From the NCBI GenBank assembly GCA_950295325.1, contig OX485808.1, positions 14,634,501-14,698,500 of the forward strand: a DNA stretch of 64,000 nt. Reading direction: 5' to 3'. The stretch is from Polytrichum commune. Taxonomy: Eukaryota; Streptophyta; Polytrichopsida; Polytrichales; Polytrichaceae. The notes beneath the pieces were generated by a model. It did no database searches. It saw only the letters and a program-made list of their open reading frames with translations, and was not told where the DNA came from. Position numbers and translations under genes: made by a program. Positions 46,985 to 59,349 of this stretch are shown piece after piece (positions within the stretch are counted from its first letter, which is position 1; each line of letters opens with the position of its first letter).

Positions 46985-47001
46985 CCCTAGCTCTGATACC
47001 A
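46985..47001 (-). other. Copia primer-binding site (initiator tRNA-Met type)
   Basis: On the minus strand this reads TGGTATCAGAGCTAGGG, the classic plant copia site. The adjacent sequence at 47002 onward ends ...TTTCTTCA on that strand, so the 5' LTR extends rightward from 47002 for an unknown distance. Confidence 0.9.
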
Positions 47002-47203
47002 TGAAGAAATGCTAAACTTTATAGAAGTGTAGTTTAACAGATGAGTTCGAAACTACTTATATACTACTCCAATGGATAGAAAAAGCCAAGGGATGAACAG
47101 ATGCAATACTAAAATAGATGAAAACAGTCTAACAGTCGCGTTTACTGATACCATTATGCCAAGAATTGTGTTATGACGATCCATATAAAGAATTGTTTGT
47201 GGA

Positions 47204-47690
47204 TTAAGATGATACAACATGTATGTAATGCCATAACCTCAAGCTCGGAGCGCCAGCTTGTAGTGGACTAAGACCAGGATGATTGACATAGTTGGCCTGA
47301 GCTGTAAGATATTGGACTTTCAAATTCAGTTGATAGACCATCCATGTCATTACACCTTCCATCACCATTTCACCATGATTTGGAATTTGACAACCATTCT
47401 TAGTGTACAAGGTTGCAGAATCATTCTGTGTTGCAGATGCAGTAGAAAAAAAATTGTGTTGAAAACCCGGGCCGTAAACTACATCTGGCTCCCACTATCT
47501 ACCATGTAACACACATAAGAATGTCTATGGCTCCCATCCCGCAAATCCATGTCGATTGGTCTGCCATCGCTTGCACTGGCCATACACCTTCTGAAATTGT
47601 TTCCAAAGTTCGAAAGCTAGTTCAGTGTGGAGTTATATGATGAGTAATTAACACCACTATCGGCATACCAATTATCTGGTGATGATTGCG
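47204..47690 (-). pseudogene. Second, badly decayed copia-like fragment
   Basis: The minus strand has SSPDNWYADSGVNYSS at 47690-47640, resembling the copia protease active-site motif WY.DSG, followed by broken frames. The assignment rests on this one motif. Confidence 0.35.
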
Positions 47691-48373
47691 ACACTAAAAG
47701 TGTCATAGAAACCTTTGGTACGCGTGAGGAGGATATTTTATGACGAGGATATGGCGATGCATGTGGACTGATATGTGGTGACACATGAGGATTGGGCTAG
47801 TGTTGCGATTATGAACAAGGGAAGTTCTCGGGGGTGAATGCGGACATATACGCGCCGGCGTAGACATTCAAGTTTTCTAGTGGCCTATCTCGCCACAATT
47901 AGCGGATGCTCATAAGTCAGCAAAATGAATCAGATACTCATGAGTCAGATACTATGAGCAAAATGAGTCAGATACTCATGAGTCATAGATGATTCTTCAA
48001 GATGTCACAACAAGATGCAGATATATGCACGCAACAACAAGATGTGTTGTGACTTCAAGATGCACATCTTGTTGTTGCGCACATATATCTGCACTTGCAG
48101 AAAGCAACAGTGTAGATAGTTAGAATGTAATATTTAGTGGCACATACATTGTTTGCAAAGGGCTACATTGAATTGCCCAGAGGCCTAGAAATGTTACTTC
48201 CATTAATTGTCAAATTGACACTATTTGTTTATTTAAGTGATTTTTTCAAGTAAATCATTTTTTTTAATATTTACATGTAAATGAGTATTCACATGATAGT
48301 TTTATGTATTTGCATGCAAGAGGAAGATATTATTGAACAACTAATGCCAAGTGTTGCATGTTCACACTAATAA
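47691..48373. other. Non-coding stretch with hairpin and short direct repeats
   Basis: No gene. It contains two copies of an ATGAGTCAGATACTCATGAG-like word (about 47917-47990) and a hairpin at 48016-48093, listed separately. Confidence 0.5.
48016..48093. repeat. 31-bp-arm hairpin, 16-nt loop
   Basis: Arms 48016-48046 (TGCAGATATATGCACGCAAC onward) and 48063-48093 (ending GCGCACATATATCTGCA) match at 29 of 31 positions. Size and arm length fit either a young foldback fragment or a small-RNA precursor-like hairpin. Confidence 0.75.
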
Positions 48374-48719
48374 CTCAGGGGGGGGGGGGGGTAGTCATTG
48401 GTTGGAGTAGCAATATACGTGCGAACAAATGATAGGGTATTTTAAAAACATGGGAGCAAAAATTTATAATTGGGCTTAAGAGTAATATAGGGTATCAAAA
48501 ATGGCACTGGACATCTTTAAAGTACTATAGGGTATGGAATAATAAGTAATTTGAAATTATAAGTAATGCAAGCCATTTTTCTATTAACCCAAAGTAGAAA
48601 TTTACATAATGATAGCATGTGAAAAAAAGAAGAGAATTGAAAGTAATACCCCCCTATAAAATAGTGGTTGTTCGCACCTATATCCTTAACTTTTTAACAC
48701 ACTGCCCCCCCCCCCCGAG
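48374..48719. mobile_element. hAT-like MITE with G-run ends, perfect 8-bp target duplication
   Basis: It starts CTCAGGGGG (a run of about 14 G) and ends with a C run then CCCGAG. Flanks ACTAATAA at 48366-48373 and 48720-48727 are identical. Subterminal ATACGTGCGAACAAATGATA and TAGGGTATTTTA match the elements at 43249 and 43280, defining one family. Length 346 bp; no coding capacity. Confidence 0.82.
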
Positions 48720-48984
48720 ACTAATAATCAACTTGTTGATTAGATGTGTAACCCAGGCATAGGCTTCATAATAGGGTGAGCAATAATTTTAGGCTAGAGA
48801 CAATCAATACCATAAACAATGTTTTTATTATTATGTTGTCCAACGACATGAGGCACTATCACTACACATTGAAAACAATGAACAATTGTGCTTCACAAGA
48901 AATTTTCCACAAGCTTGATTGATTCAATTACTATTCTTAACTGAACACATGTATTTGAGAATTTTCTAGTTAAAGGTACTAACA

Positions 48985-49215
48985 TCAAATCATGTTGAAA
49001 TATGTGCTCAAATTTTGTTAACTATACTAGGTTCAGTGATCAACATAAATTGGGGGACCTATGTGATCAATTAAGAAGGATCTTTAATTTGATCATGAAT
49101 AAATACTCATATGGACTCCCAAAATTGTGAGGAAAATAGTTGCAACCTTCATTTGGAATTATTAATCATCTTGTACTAATCTCATGTTCAATATCCAAGA
49201 AGTGGTTGAAAAGCT
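48985..49215. repeat. Dispersed repeat family R1, copy
   Basis: Contains ATGTGCTCAAATTTTGTTAAC, AGTGATCAACATAAAT, GGGGACCTATGTGATCAATT, CATATGGACTCC and CATCTTGTACTAAT in the same order as the other R1 copies. Diverged, non-coding. Confidence 0.6.
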
Positions 49216-50627
49216 TAAAGTGTTGGTTTTAGGCCCACTTACCCTATCAACTAAGGTAGAGAACCAATTTTAGTGAATCGCATATTTAGCAAATTTAGCA
49301 TTTATAGAATTACACTTTTCTTCAAGAAATTGTTATTTTGAATTAGGTTAACAATTTTTGGACATAAAACGTATCAATTATGAATTTTAAAGTGTTCTAC
49401 TAGGTTGATGTATGATGGGCCTAATGACACCTCGTATTAGATTTTAACTATACACATTCATAGAAAATAATGGTTGTCATTAGTGTATAAATATATAGAT
49501 ATAAATGTTGGCTCCAAATGTAGCAAGCATGAATGAAGAGCCTCTTCGCATGCATGCTACTTCCCCTTTTCAAGGATGGGCTCTATCCAAGGTAAGTGTG
49601 TCAGAGGTAAAAAATGTAATTGTGATATTGTGGTGGGGGGGGGGGAAAGTATTTTGTTTAAACATGACAATGGGTTGTGGCATTGTCACCTTGAAGTTGC
49701 ATGGGTAAGTTGGTGGGTGCATGAGCTTTAGATTTGTTCAAGGCCTAGGTTCAAAACCATGTGAGGCCACTTTGAAAGTGATTCAGAAAACCATTGCCCT
49801 ACCCTAATTGAGACATTAGTGGGGCTCACTTGCTATCCTCATGGCTTTAGGGTTTTGTTTTAGACTAGGAAGTTGTATTATTAGTTGTTGGTCCATGGTA
49901 GGGGGCAAGTCTCGGGGGGGGGGGGGGGGGGGATTGTAGTGGTGTCAACTTATATTTGAATTTTGTTTTGTTTAAGATGAGGGCGGAGAGGGAATGCATA
50001 GTTGTGGTGTGTAGTTGGTGTTGAAATCTATTGATTTTAGTTAGGGGAAGTTTGAATTGTTGGGAGAGGTTGCGTGAGGCTTGGCATGGATGCCTCCTCT
50101 TTGGCAAGCCATGGGGACATATAATGGTGGGACTTTCCAACTTGCTGCTTCAACGACTCTTATCAAGGTAGTGTATTTGTCAAATTTTCTCTACATGGTT
50201 GTGTCTACAAATCTATCATGGCAATGTAGTGGAGGGTGATTGCTTGAGTGGGTTGAGTGGGGGGGGGGGGGTGCACGGGTGGGGAGGCCTTGATGAGGAA
50301 AATATTTGAACAAAGCCAGGTGAGACCTTAGCATGGGAGAGGGAGACATGTGAATGATGAGGGAGGATCCAACTAGGGACTGTGTGTTCGCATGGATTGG
50401 TTGGTGTTGAGCTACCATTGGTAAAGCATTTCCATGCAATGAGGTGGTGGGTGAGGAGCATATCCCCTATGTGGTTAAAGGCTTTGTTGTGTCTATCCAT
50501 GTGTAAGCCTTTTATGATGGGATGGTCATTAGTGTGCATAATTGTATGATATTCCACCTCTAACTTTATCCTTACACACTCATCATGTGTCTTTGAACTA
50601 GCACCTAATGAGCGAATTACACACTAA
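49216..50627. other. Non-coding region with long poly-G runs
   Basis: No gene. G runs of about 10 to 20 bases occur at 49624, 49913-49931 and 50261-50271. Open frames here are shadows of the runs. One run (CTCGGGGG at 49911) resembles an end of the hAT-like family, but no partner end was found. Confidence 0.5.
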
Positions 50628-51016
50628 GGGTGAGTTTTCATGTGGGCCACTCGCCCACTAGATTCTAGATAATAGTGGGTCGGCGATGTTTGCATAGTTA
50701 AGCACAAGCCGCCATTTAATCACATCTAGCGGTCGCTAGAATGTGGAGGGTTGTGGACACGGGCTGCTAGACTTCCATGTGTCCACTAAAGAATCTTAAA
50801 TTTCCAAGTGCCGGTCACCGAAGGATTGAAGACCGGTTTTGGGAGGAGATTTTAACATGGAGGAGGAGGTTAGTGGGTGGACCCAAATTTGAGAAGATGG
50901 GAGTAGCTAGTTGGCACATACGAACCTACCCCACCAAATTCCCTCTACATTTGGGCGGATTTGTCCTTAATCACACTAGAATCTAGTAGGTGAACAACCT
51001 ACATGGAAACACACCC
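50628..51016. mobile_element. Tourist-like (PIF/Harbinger-type) MITE with TAA target duplication
   Basis: The left end GGGTGAGTTTTCATGTGGGC is mirrored by the complement of the right end, GGGTGTGTTTCCATGTAGGT; arms of about 44 bp both end in CTAGATTCTAG-type words. TAA flanks both ends (50625-50627 and 51017-51019), the 3-base duplication typical of PIF/Harbinger elements. Length 389 bp, no coding capacity. Confidence 0.78.
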
Positions 51017-51019
51017 TAA

Positions 51020-51700
51020 GCACAAGTCGTCAACCAACCACATTCTGGTGTGGGTTACAAGAATGTGGAGTGCCATGGACATGGGCCACTAGACTTCCAT
51101 GTGCCCACTAAAGCATTTTTTAACCTACAAATGCCGGTCACCAAAGGATTGAAGACAGTTTTAGGAGGAGGTTAGTAGGTGGGCCCAGATTTGAGAAGAT
51201 GAGAGTAGCTAGTTGTCATGTCCTAACCAATGTTTGATTTCGTTGGCAGTAGCTAGTTGGCAAGTATTTGATTTTGTTACTAACCTCCAATTCCGGTTTT
51301 TGAAGGCAAACTAGAAGCAAGAACCTTCGGTTGTGGGGTTTTGAGAGTTTTTACAATTAAAGAACCTCCGGTCCCAATTATTGAAACAAATTCAAAGTTC
51401 CGTTGATTTTTCATGAAAGAGTTGGCAAAGAACCAATGATTTTTTAGAAGGTTATTTAATTAAGTTTTGATTTTTTGAGAACCACGGTTATGTATTAAGT
51501 CCAATTATTCAAAAATTTGAGAACTACAGTTATAAATTGAAGGAACCACCCTGATAACCGGCGGGAGTTTGATGCCAATTTTAATACCCACCTAACACTA
51601 ATTCAAACCCCACCCCACCCGATTTTATCAACATTTGGGTGAGTTTGTCCTTATTTTCACTAGAATATGTTGGTTGAACAACCTGCATCGAAACTCGCCC
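51020..51700. mobile_element. Second copy of the Tourist-like element, left end lost
   Basis: The segment repeats the interior of the preceding element (TGCCGGTCACCAAAGGATTG, GGAGGAGGTTAGTAGGTGGG, GAGAGTAGCTAGTTG) and ends at 51700 with GAAACTCGCCC followed by TAA, equivalent to the first copy's right end. There is extra sequence in between. No left inverted repeat is seen. Confidence 0.6.
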
Positions 51701-53236
51701 TAACTTGGCTCTAACTACCCTCACCAATGACCATGTGTCTTGATCCAACACCCTAGCAACCGCTTATAGCAAAATAATAGGAAGGAATTGCCTTGTCCCA
51801 TGAATCATGCTTACCTTGTCTTATGAACCATCCTTACCTTGTCATAATTAGAGAGATTGTGTTTTTATTTTCACTACTTGCCTCTTCCATGCAAGTGTTT
51901 ATGGATTCCGTTCATGGAGATGGCTCCACCTACATCCAACAATCTCCCTTCCCTCATTACACTGTTTATGGTATTTAGTGCCACTTACTATTTTGAATCA
52001 CACTACCGGTATGCAATAACTTCTTACGCATGAGTTCAATTTATACTAACAAAAGCTGAAGAGGTTATATGGATACTATATAACATAAATGACTTTGCAT
52101 GGTAAAATATTACATTCTTTACAAATAATTATAGCACTGCATAACTCCAAATAGTAAGTGGCACTAAGTACTATGAATGGTGTAGTTCACTGCATTGGGA
52201 TCTTTGGGAACTCTATGAACCTATTTTTCTAATTTGATCCCTAGAGCTCGAATCAAGTAGCCCCCTCAAAATTGGGTGTGTCTACCTTAGATTTCAAACT
52301 CAATTATCAACATGAGAGCAAAACACACAAGGATATTCTTGGAAACCAAAGATTATTGTTACTCAAATGGGATCCAGAGGTGAATATAAACTTGGACAAG
52401 ATGGGATTATTGTATATGACCTGACTACTGTAGTTTCACTTCCTTCCTCTCAATTCCTCATGTGATCCTGCGAACTTCTGATTGCACTTCTACTTGTGAA
52501 CAACGCTTAAATTCCATGATTGGGTGGCCTTTATACATTTTCCACATTCTAAGTTCAGCCATGTAGGGTTTCCAAACTGAACTGGAGTGTAATCCATGCT
52601 GTAAAGAATTTCCAAAAGAATAGAAAACAGTGAGGCTCTACTCTGTACACAGAAGATGATCATTCTACAAGCACATCTATATATGATCAGTCCCACTATC
52701 CCTAGGAACTCTAGTATCTCAGAAAGGTAAAATATTTTAAGTGGCATGATCCAACCATTGACTCTCAAACCTCCACTGTTGCCTAGTTTCTCTTTTTTCC
52801 AAAGAGCCATACTAGATGCTAGCAGTCTCTCCATTCCATCAACATCTAAACTCCAGGTTCTCAAATCCAAGAAGAAAGGTGATGGGTAAGCCTCATGTTG
52901 GGACCTGCCAGGGTAGAAGGAAGGACAATTAGCCACACTAGCAAGGAATCTAATTTAGAAAGAATTTAAAATTTTAAAAAAAAAAAAAAAAAGAGAATTA
53001 GAAGATCAAGAATTCTTGTAAGCAGTCAGATGGGTAAATGTCTTCAAAGTTCGAGATATCTCTTCCCTGCCAAATTTACCACTATCTTTGAGCATCAAAA
53101 TATTCTACAAGTCCAAAGTCTAACAAAACTGTACAAAGATTGTCAAAACTACTTACAACATGTGAGGTAAGCCATATTTGAGTTACTCAGACGTTTCTCT
53201 AAGGATTTGATAATGTGGCCATGAACCAAAAGCAAA
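51701..53236. other. 3' flank of the F-box gene
   Basis: No gene. The minus-strand frame at 52936-52490 (HEAYPSPFFLDLRTWSLDVD) begins at a GTG, lacks a recognisable domain and may be untranslated or pseudogenic. A poly-A run sits at 52976-52992. The right end should hold the F-box gene's 3' untranslated region. Confidence 0.5.
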
Positions 53237-56185
53237 TTACAAATTGCTACGAGAGGGACCTGATCCCACATCCCTGAACCTGAACGTTGAACCAGGAACT
53301 GGTCCGAGGTCATCATTGCTGGAAATTCCTCCCATAATGTCTAGTGGAGGGAGGCATACTTGTCCAAACCCACCTAGTTCACAACTTCGGCTTCCTCCTC
53401 CAGGATTTGGCAACATCAGTCTATCAGGCTCGCCAAGGCCACCGGCAGGTAAACCTGCACTCCAAAACTCTCCAGGCCCACCCCGAGGCCTAGCCCCAGA
53501 ACCACCACCAAAAGCTGGAAACCGATCGTAGTCCCCACCCAACATACCTGGAAAATACGGGTTCATAGGAGATGGTCTCATGAGCAGGGCTGGAAATACA
53601 TCAGCACGTAATTGCCTTTCAGCCTCTCTTCTCTCCTCTTCACGTCTTGCTCTACGAGTGGACTCTCGAATAAAGGCAGTTTTCCAACCACGGCCCCCAG
53701 GGGGGGCTCTACCAGAATCAGGCCACCCAAATGTCTCCTTGAACCGAGTTTTCCACAAGTCATCCGTGGAAGACAGGAACTTCAGCTCAGAGCATACACA
53801 ACCAATAGTTGCAAGTGATATTGCAGGCAGATACTCCAAAATCTTGATCTTCAATTCTGTAGGCAACAACAGTAGGGAGGCTGGTGGTGGCAGACCAGCT
53901 TTTTCACACATACATGTGAGCAGTGGGAGGGAAATATTGTCCTTGATCTGTTTCCAAAGCTCAAATACATTACAAAACATGTTCATAGTGTTGTCATGTG
54001 TTGGGTGCTTCTTTGTGGCCTGGCAATCCATGGGTGTTGCATCCTGCTTCCCACGTACACCAATGTCAGCCATGACCTACATGTTCACAACATTGACTTG
54101 ATAAGGATGTCTTCACTTGTTGCACTTCTTTCTATGATGGCACACAGAACAAATGCAATGTTGGTGAAATTCTTTATTGAGATTGAAACTTATTAATCAA
54201 ACATATACCAGGCTGATGATTAGAAAAGAGAGCATTGTACAAATTCGATGAAACCTTTGCAGAGAATTCAAGTATTGCATGAGCACAACAATAAACAAAG
54301 TAATGGAGGGGTACTAGACTACACTGTGTTATGTTCTACTTTGGTAATCAAGAATGAGATCAAGCCTTCATTTGTACACAAACAATATTGGATGAAAAGG
54401 CAGAAGTGATGATTACACTGGTACCACAAAGAATTGCAATCTGGTAGCTTGACCTCCCTCAATTTGTTCTGTGTGATTTGTCATACAATTGAAGGTACTA
54501 CAAATAGGGAGGTGGTAGAATAAGTCTACCTTAGGGGCAACGCCTGCAGAGCTTTTGTCTTCCACAACCAAGTCTTTGTGGAGATGTTGTGACACTGGAA
54601 GACTGAGCCTGTATATCTCTGATCCATTTGCCCCTGTCATACATCCATACATCACAAGTGCATTTCCAACAACTTGGCAACGCAAGAGAACATGTCCAAC
54701 AGAATGTGGTTGCAAGCCCAAAGATGAAGCCTGAATAATCTCTGGAAGTGTGTAGGACAGATTTACAAGGTTGCCCCTCCCACTCCAACCAGCCGGCAAC
54801 CCACACCCAGCTGACGACCCCACAACACCCATTGGTTGTTTGAGTACGAATCCAGTCTCCAGCATCACTGCATGGATGGCTAGAACCAGTATAGCTTGTT
54901 GTTCTTTAACTTTCTCATACTCCACCAGGAGCACCCGGTGTAGGATATCTGGAAGAGAAGAATGTGTTCTTGGTGGATTTGGAGACCCTGGAGGGCAACT
55001 CTCATTCTCCTCCATCTCCACCTCCATAGCTCCACTCCCTGAAATGGAGGCATCCATAGTGTCCTGTATCTTATCCTGTACCTTGTCCTTCCCTTTCAAA
55101 TTTTGCTTGACTGGTTCCACCACATGTGAGCCAGCGGCAGAGTCCCTAGAGGATAAACTGTTATTTGAAGCCTCAGAAGGAGAAGCGTCGGATCGAGGAG
55201 AGCTTTCTAAGGATTGTGAAAATTTTGCTCTTTGTAAAGCTGCTGCAGCACAGAGCTCCCTACACAAACTTGCAGGGTCCACACTCTTCCCACCCCCAGT
55301 TGATCCTTGACCCTCTCCTTTCGTTGCCACAGCTATGTCTCTGGGGCTCTCTAAGTGGTCATCACCACTACTGACGCTTGTTGGTGTGGACAAAGGGGTC
55401 ACATTTCCCAAAACTGGGGGTGCAACATCCTGCACATGGCAAGAAAAAAAACAGTGAAACTATGTGAGCAAACCAAAATTCAATTATATGCTTCTCTGCT
55501 CCCTTTGATGCCCATCAAAAGTTACCCCGGAGATATTTACAATTGGCAATCTCCACTCCACATTGTGAGTTGCTTCTTGATTTTTAAGGATCTTGAGAGC
55601 ACATTCAAAGATTCCTTGACCAGCATGATAACCAACTCAAAGAGTTGAATTCCAGAAGATTTATGCAACAAAAATGCATCTGGACAGTCACTCTGATGCT
55701 ACCAAACCAAGTAAGCAAACACAGACCTCCATACTTCTCAAAGCAACATACCGCTCAACTCATTGCATCCTTATTGAATTGAGAATAATTTTAAGGAACA
55801 AGTGGTTGTTCAATCTACCAACCTTTTCAAAATTCCAAAGCACAAACCTTCAAGAGCAATTGCTTCTGAGAGCAGAATGAAGATGAGAATCTAGCAGCAA
55901 TGTGGAAATCATGCTACTCACCGTTGAAAGGGGAACAGAGTCTCTTGCGGTAGGAATGTAGAAAAGTAAGTCCCCATTGATGATTCCAAACGCAGAGAGG
56001 AGCACATTCGGTGGCCCGTCAATGGGAGCCTTCTTGTTAAGAGAGATCTGGAAAGACGACGTTGGCTGGCCAATTTGAGAGGCAATGACGTCCTTCAAAG
56101 CTTGTAGAGAGCAAGGAGGTGGAACTTGGACTTTCAATGTAGGACCTCCTGTTGCCGCCCTAACTCGTACTTTCAAATTTGCCAT
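53237..56185 (-). CDS. FBXO7/SKIP22-like F-box protein with ubiquitin-like and PI31-like domains
   Basis: F-box proteins are substrate receptors of SCF ubiquitin ligases. Exons in coding order are 56185-55922, 55429-54530 and about 54043-53237, all in phase, giving about 656 residues. The start is the ATG at 56185. Residues 1-80 (NLKVRVRAATGGPTLKVQVP, LNKKAPIDGP, GDLLFYI) look like a ubiquitin-like fold. After an acidic Ser-rich linker comes an FP/PI31-like block (LPDILHRVLLVEYEKVKEQQ, NLVNLSYTLPEI, YRLSLPV). Then follows an F-box-like segment (LPTELKIKILEYLPAISLAT, CVCSELKFLSSTDDLWK). The C-terminus has an Arg/Glu helix and a Gly/Pro region with GGDYDRFPAFG and DDLGPVPGS, similar in type to PI31/FBXO7 tails. 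The exon 3 acceptor could be 54043 or 54019; both keep frame. No damage is seen. Confidence 0.88.
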
Positions 56186-58534
56186 CACGAAGCATCACAA
56201 ATGTTGGTCACAAATGCCTGCTCATCCATCAAATTCCACAAGCATAAGTGGCATCTAAGGACACATGGAGGAAGTATGAAAGAAAACAATTAGACATGAC
56301 TGCAAGGTACACATAACCTTAGCAATTACTCGTTCTTGTTCTTGGCCATCTGAAAGGGGAAAGGGGAAAGGGGAGCCCTGAATTACAAAAAAATGCTTCC
56401 AAATGATTCTAAAATGACAATTGAAACCATAGAACTTTTCTAATTCAGACACAAATGGTATCAATGGATTCTTCTCAATGCTCTCTTTCCAGGCATGTTG
56501 CTCCCGTTCAAGAAATAAGAAATCATCACTTTACTAGAAGCGTTCTACGTGATTTAGAACCAGCTGTTGTAAAAGGGAGAGTTACCACCTCGGGGCTTGA
56601 GAAAACCACACTACCTAATACAGGCTTTGATCATTGCATAGCATTTCGAAGGGAGACACCTTCAATGAGAATTAAACTCCCTCTTTGCGTGCAAACTCAT
56701 TCTTGAGATGGCGAATTCTGGCAACAAAGGGTTTAGGGTTTTGCATTTGCCGATCTTGCAATTTAATCTCAGAAGACCGAAATTTGGCATAGCCATTCAG
56801 ACAGATCTGATGTCAAGAACTCACTCAGGCATCACTACATGAGGTCACACTTCATTCAACTTAACCACGCTTCTTCAACAACTTGTTGTCCTGTTCTCCA
56901 GGATAACCAAGGCTTTCCAGGTTAACTTGTCAACTTCTTGTAGTGAAGAGACTTCAGGTCCGAACTGATTCGCTACTTCCTACAACAAGTCGACCTGGAA
57001 AACTGAAGACCAATCTTTGGAAGTGACGGTGGAATTTCGATGGCCCGCGAGGAATTAACTTCCCGTAAAATAATTTACCTCCTTGTGCGCCCGAATGGAA
57101 ATGAACCTAGTCGGAAAGCTCGATTGACTAGGGTTTTCAAGTTCCTACGTAAAGACTGTGCAACTCAAATGGAAAAAGACCTGGTCGGAAAACTCGATTG
57201 CCTAGGGTTTCAAGAACCTACAATTAGCTAAAGACGCCAATTACACACCTCGGAACCTTCACCAGAATCTGGCTGTCAGTAGGAGAAGTATACACAGAAA
57301 GAAAGATACAGCAGAAATCGGTTAGGTAAATTACAAGAGGTAGGTCTGTTGAGGCCGCTAAGAGCCTAGTTCTTCGAATCGAGTGGCAAAATTAATGTTG
57401 CAAATCTTTCAAGCTACAGCTTGAAAGTGCCAACGGGTGCAGATCCGACGTGAATTGAGTGCCAAAGGAGCTGCGAATCGAGAGCTTCAGCGCAGAGATG
57501 ATATTGTGGAGAAGCACAACAACGAACCGGGAGCCTCTTTACGACAGGATGAATGTTGACAGATGGGTTACAGTTCGTATCCACCCATGGTGATAATTCA
57601 TCCATACTACCTGAAAATGGGAAATAAGTTAATAGGGCCCCACCACCGTATGAAAAAAAGACTCTCTATAAGAACATGATAAAGCATTTCTAACTTACAT
57701 AGATATGTGCACTTAGAATAACCGTCCCCCCACTAATTTATCAACATGTATTTCACACTATATTTGAATATTCATTACAACAATAACAAAATACTTCTTT
57801 TTTTGTGTGATTACTATACATATGAACAAACAAAGTTGTAAGTTTTGTGATATGCTTTTGATCCAAGGTAATTTGCATGGGTAAAGAGTCAACATATTCA
57901 CAAGATCAATCTAATCACATATACTAGTGTAGTTTTCCTAGTTTGCTATCAGTTGTCTGTCTCATGCATAATATCCTCGTTTTGAAGGGGAGAACATTTT
58001 GCTAGTGAGGAATGCATGCATGTACATATCCTTACCCATAATGCTCATTGTACAAGGATCATTAGGTACAGTGTTTTATGCAATGTACTGCATCGTCCCA
58101 TGCTCGGTGGCATGCCCTCAAATCTTACAATATCCTCCCCTCAAAACATAAGTTACCCTATAGAAACATCACATCGGATATGATATGTGAGCTTTTACAT
58201 GTGACTTGGGGTTCATGACGTTTATGTAAACTCATATGTCATGGATGAAGGGGCTCTAAGGTAAACATGCCTTTCATGGTCATTAAAAAAACAAAAAATC
58301 AAACAATTGTATTTGAGGGGTTAGATCCATCTAATATATTTATATATTTACTAAATGCTTGAACCTATCTTTTGTTGTCCTTGTACAACAAATCTTATGA
58401 AGTTGACTTGTAAGTCATTTTGTCAACACTAAAGCGATGTTGAATCATTGAGAAAACAACAAACATAGTGTGTGCATCTAGGGTGGATGTGCTTAATTCA
58501 ATTACTTATCTTAGTTGGACACTTATATTCCAAT

Positions 58535-58800
58535 GTTATGTGGTTAGGTGTACTTCCAATAACAAATACCAAAGAAGAATGTGTTAAAATGAGATTGGAC
58601 TACATGTTCGACATGTGTTTGATAGTTAATATAGTATTTTTTCTATTTGGGGGGGCTTTATGATCATTTAAAGAGCATGCAAATCTTCATCTTGACAGTG
58701 AATAAGAGCTCCAAAAATCATGAGGAAAGCAACTACAACCTCGATTTGGATTTGCTAACCATCTCATACTAAAACCTCATGTTTCATTTTGTAGAACAAG
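58535..58800. repeat. Dispersed repeat family R1, copy
   Basis: Contains GGTTAGGTGTACTTCC, GATTGGACTACATGTTCGAC, ATGATCATTTAAAGAGCATG, CTTCATCTTGACA and GATTTGCTAACCATCTCATA in family order. Confidence 0.6.
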
Positions 58801-59349
58801 TGGACTAGTCAGAAAAAGTAATCATTTAAGACCAATCTACCTTATACTTCCCAAGCTCATGAAAGGGTTGCTTTGAGTGCATTTCACTCAATGTTGGCTG
58901 TGGAATTTTCATGGACAAGTTTCGAAGTTTCAATTTTTGCGTGCATCCCCCATAGTAGGATCTTGAAACATGGGAGATGAGTTATTGAGGGAAAATTTGG
59001 CATGAATATTATTTGTATTTTTAAGATTATAGCAACTGAAGGAAGTGATGCACAATAAAATGTCTTACTTTATCCTTAAAAAATAACCTTTGATTAAATA
59101 AATCCTCCTTGAAATTGAGTAGAATGTTTGTGTGATCCACTAGATAGCAACAAGTCAATAATGAGCATCTCCACAAATTATCCATGTTGGCTTGATGTTC
59201 ATAGTTGTTTGAGTTCGGATGAATGAGTTGGGTGAGATAAATGTAGGGAAGAAACCGTCCATTAACCATAAATGGGTTGCTTGGGAACTTAGAGGTTAAT
59301 TAAAGCTAGCCTAAATCGAGCACAACAATAACATAGACACCTACATTTT

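Larger units (their letters stand above)
42127..47001 (-). mobile_element. Ty1/copia retrotransposon remnant, minus strand, with insertions
   Basis: Read on the minus strand from right to left: primer-binding site (47001-46985), gag (about 46892-46020), protease-like segment (near 45900), pre-integrase HHCC region (about 44890-44640), integrase core (about 43248-42561) and the Ser/Pro-rich linker before reverse transcriptase (to about 42127). Reverse transcriptase and RNase H are missing. Two small DNA transposons (43249-44637 and 44889-45367) interrupt it. Several stops and frameshifts show it is dead. A 24-bp direct duplication (GAATGTGGAGGAAGGCCTTG) lies in the linker at about 42193-42240. 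Confidence 0.85.

Noticed and set aside
52490-52936. 148-residue minus-strand frame downstream of the F-box gene
   Set aside because: Starts at GTG, no known domain, no in-frame link to the last F-box exon.
57040-57231. 63-residue frame MAREELTSRK
   Set aside because: Lies in a small duplicated non-coding segment; no domain and no neighbouring exon.
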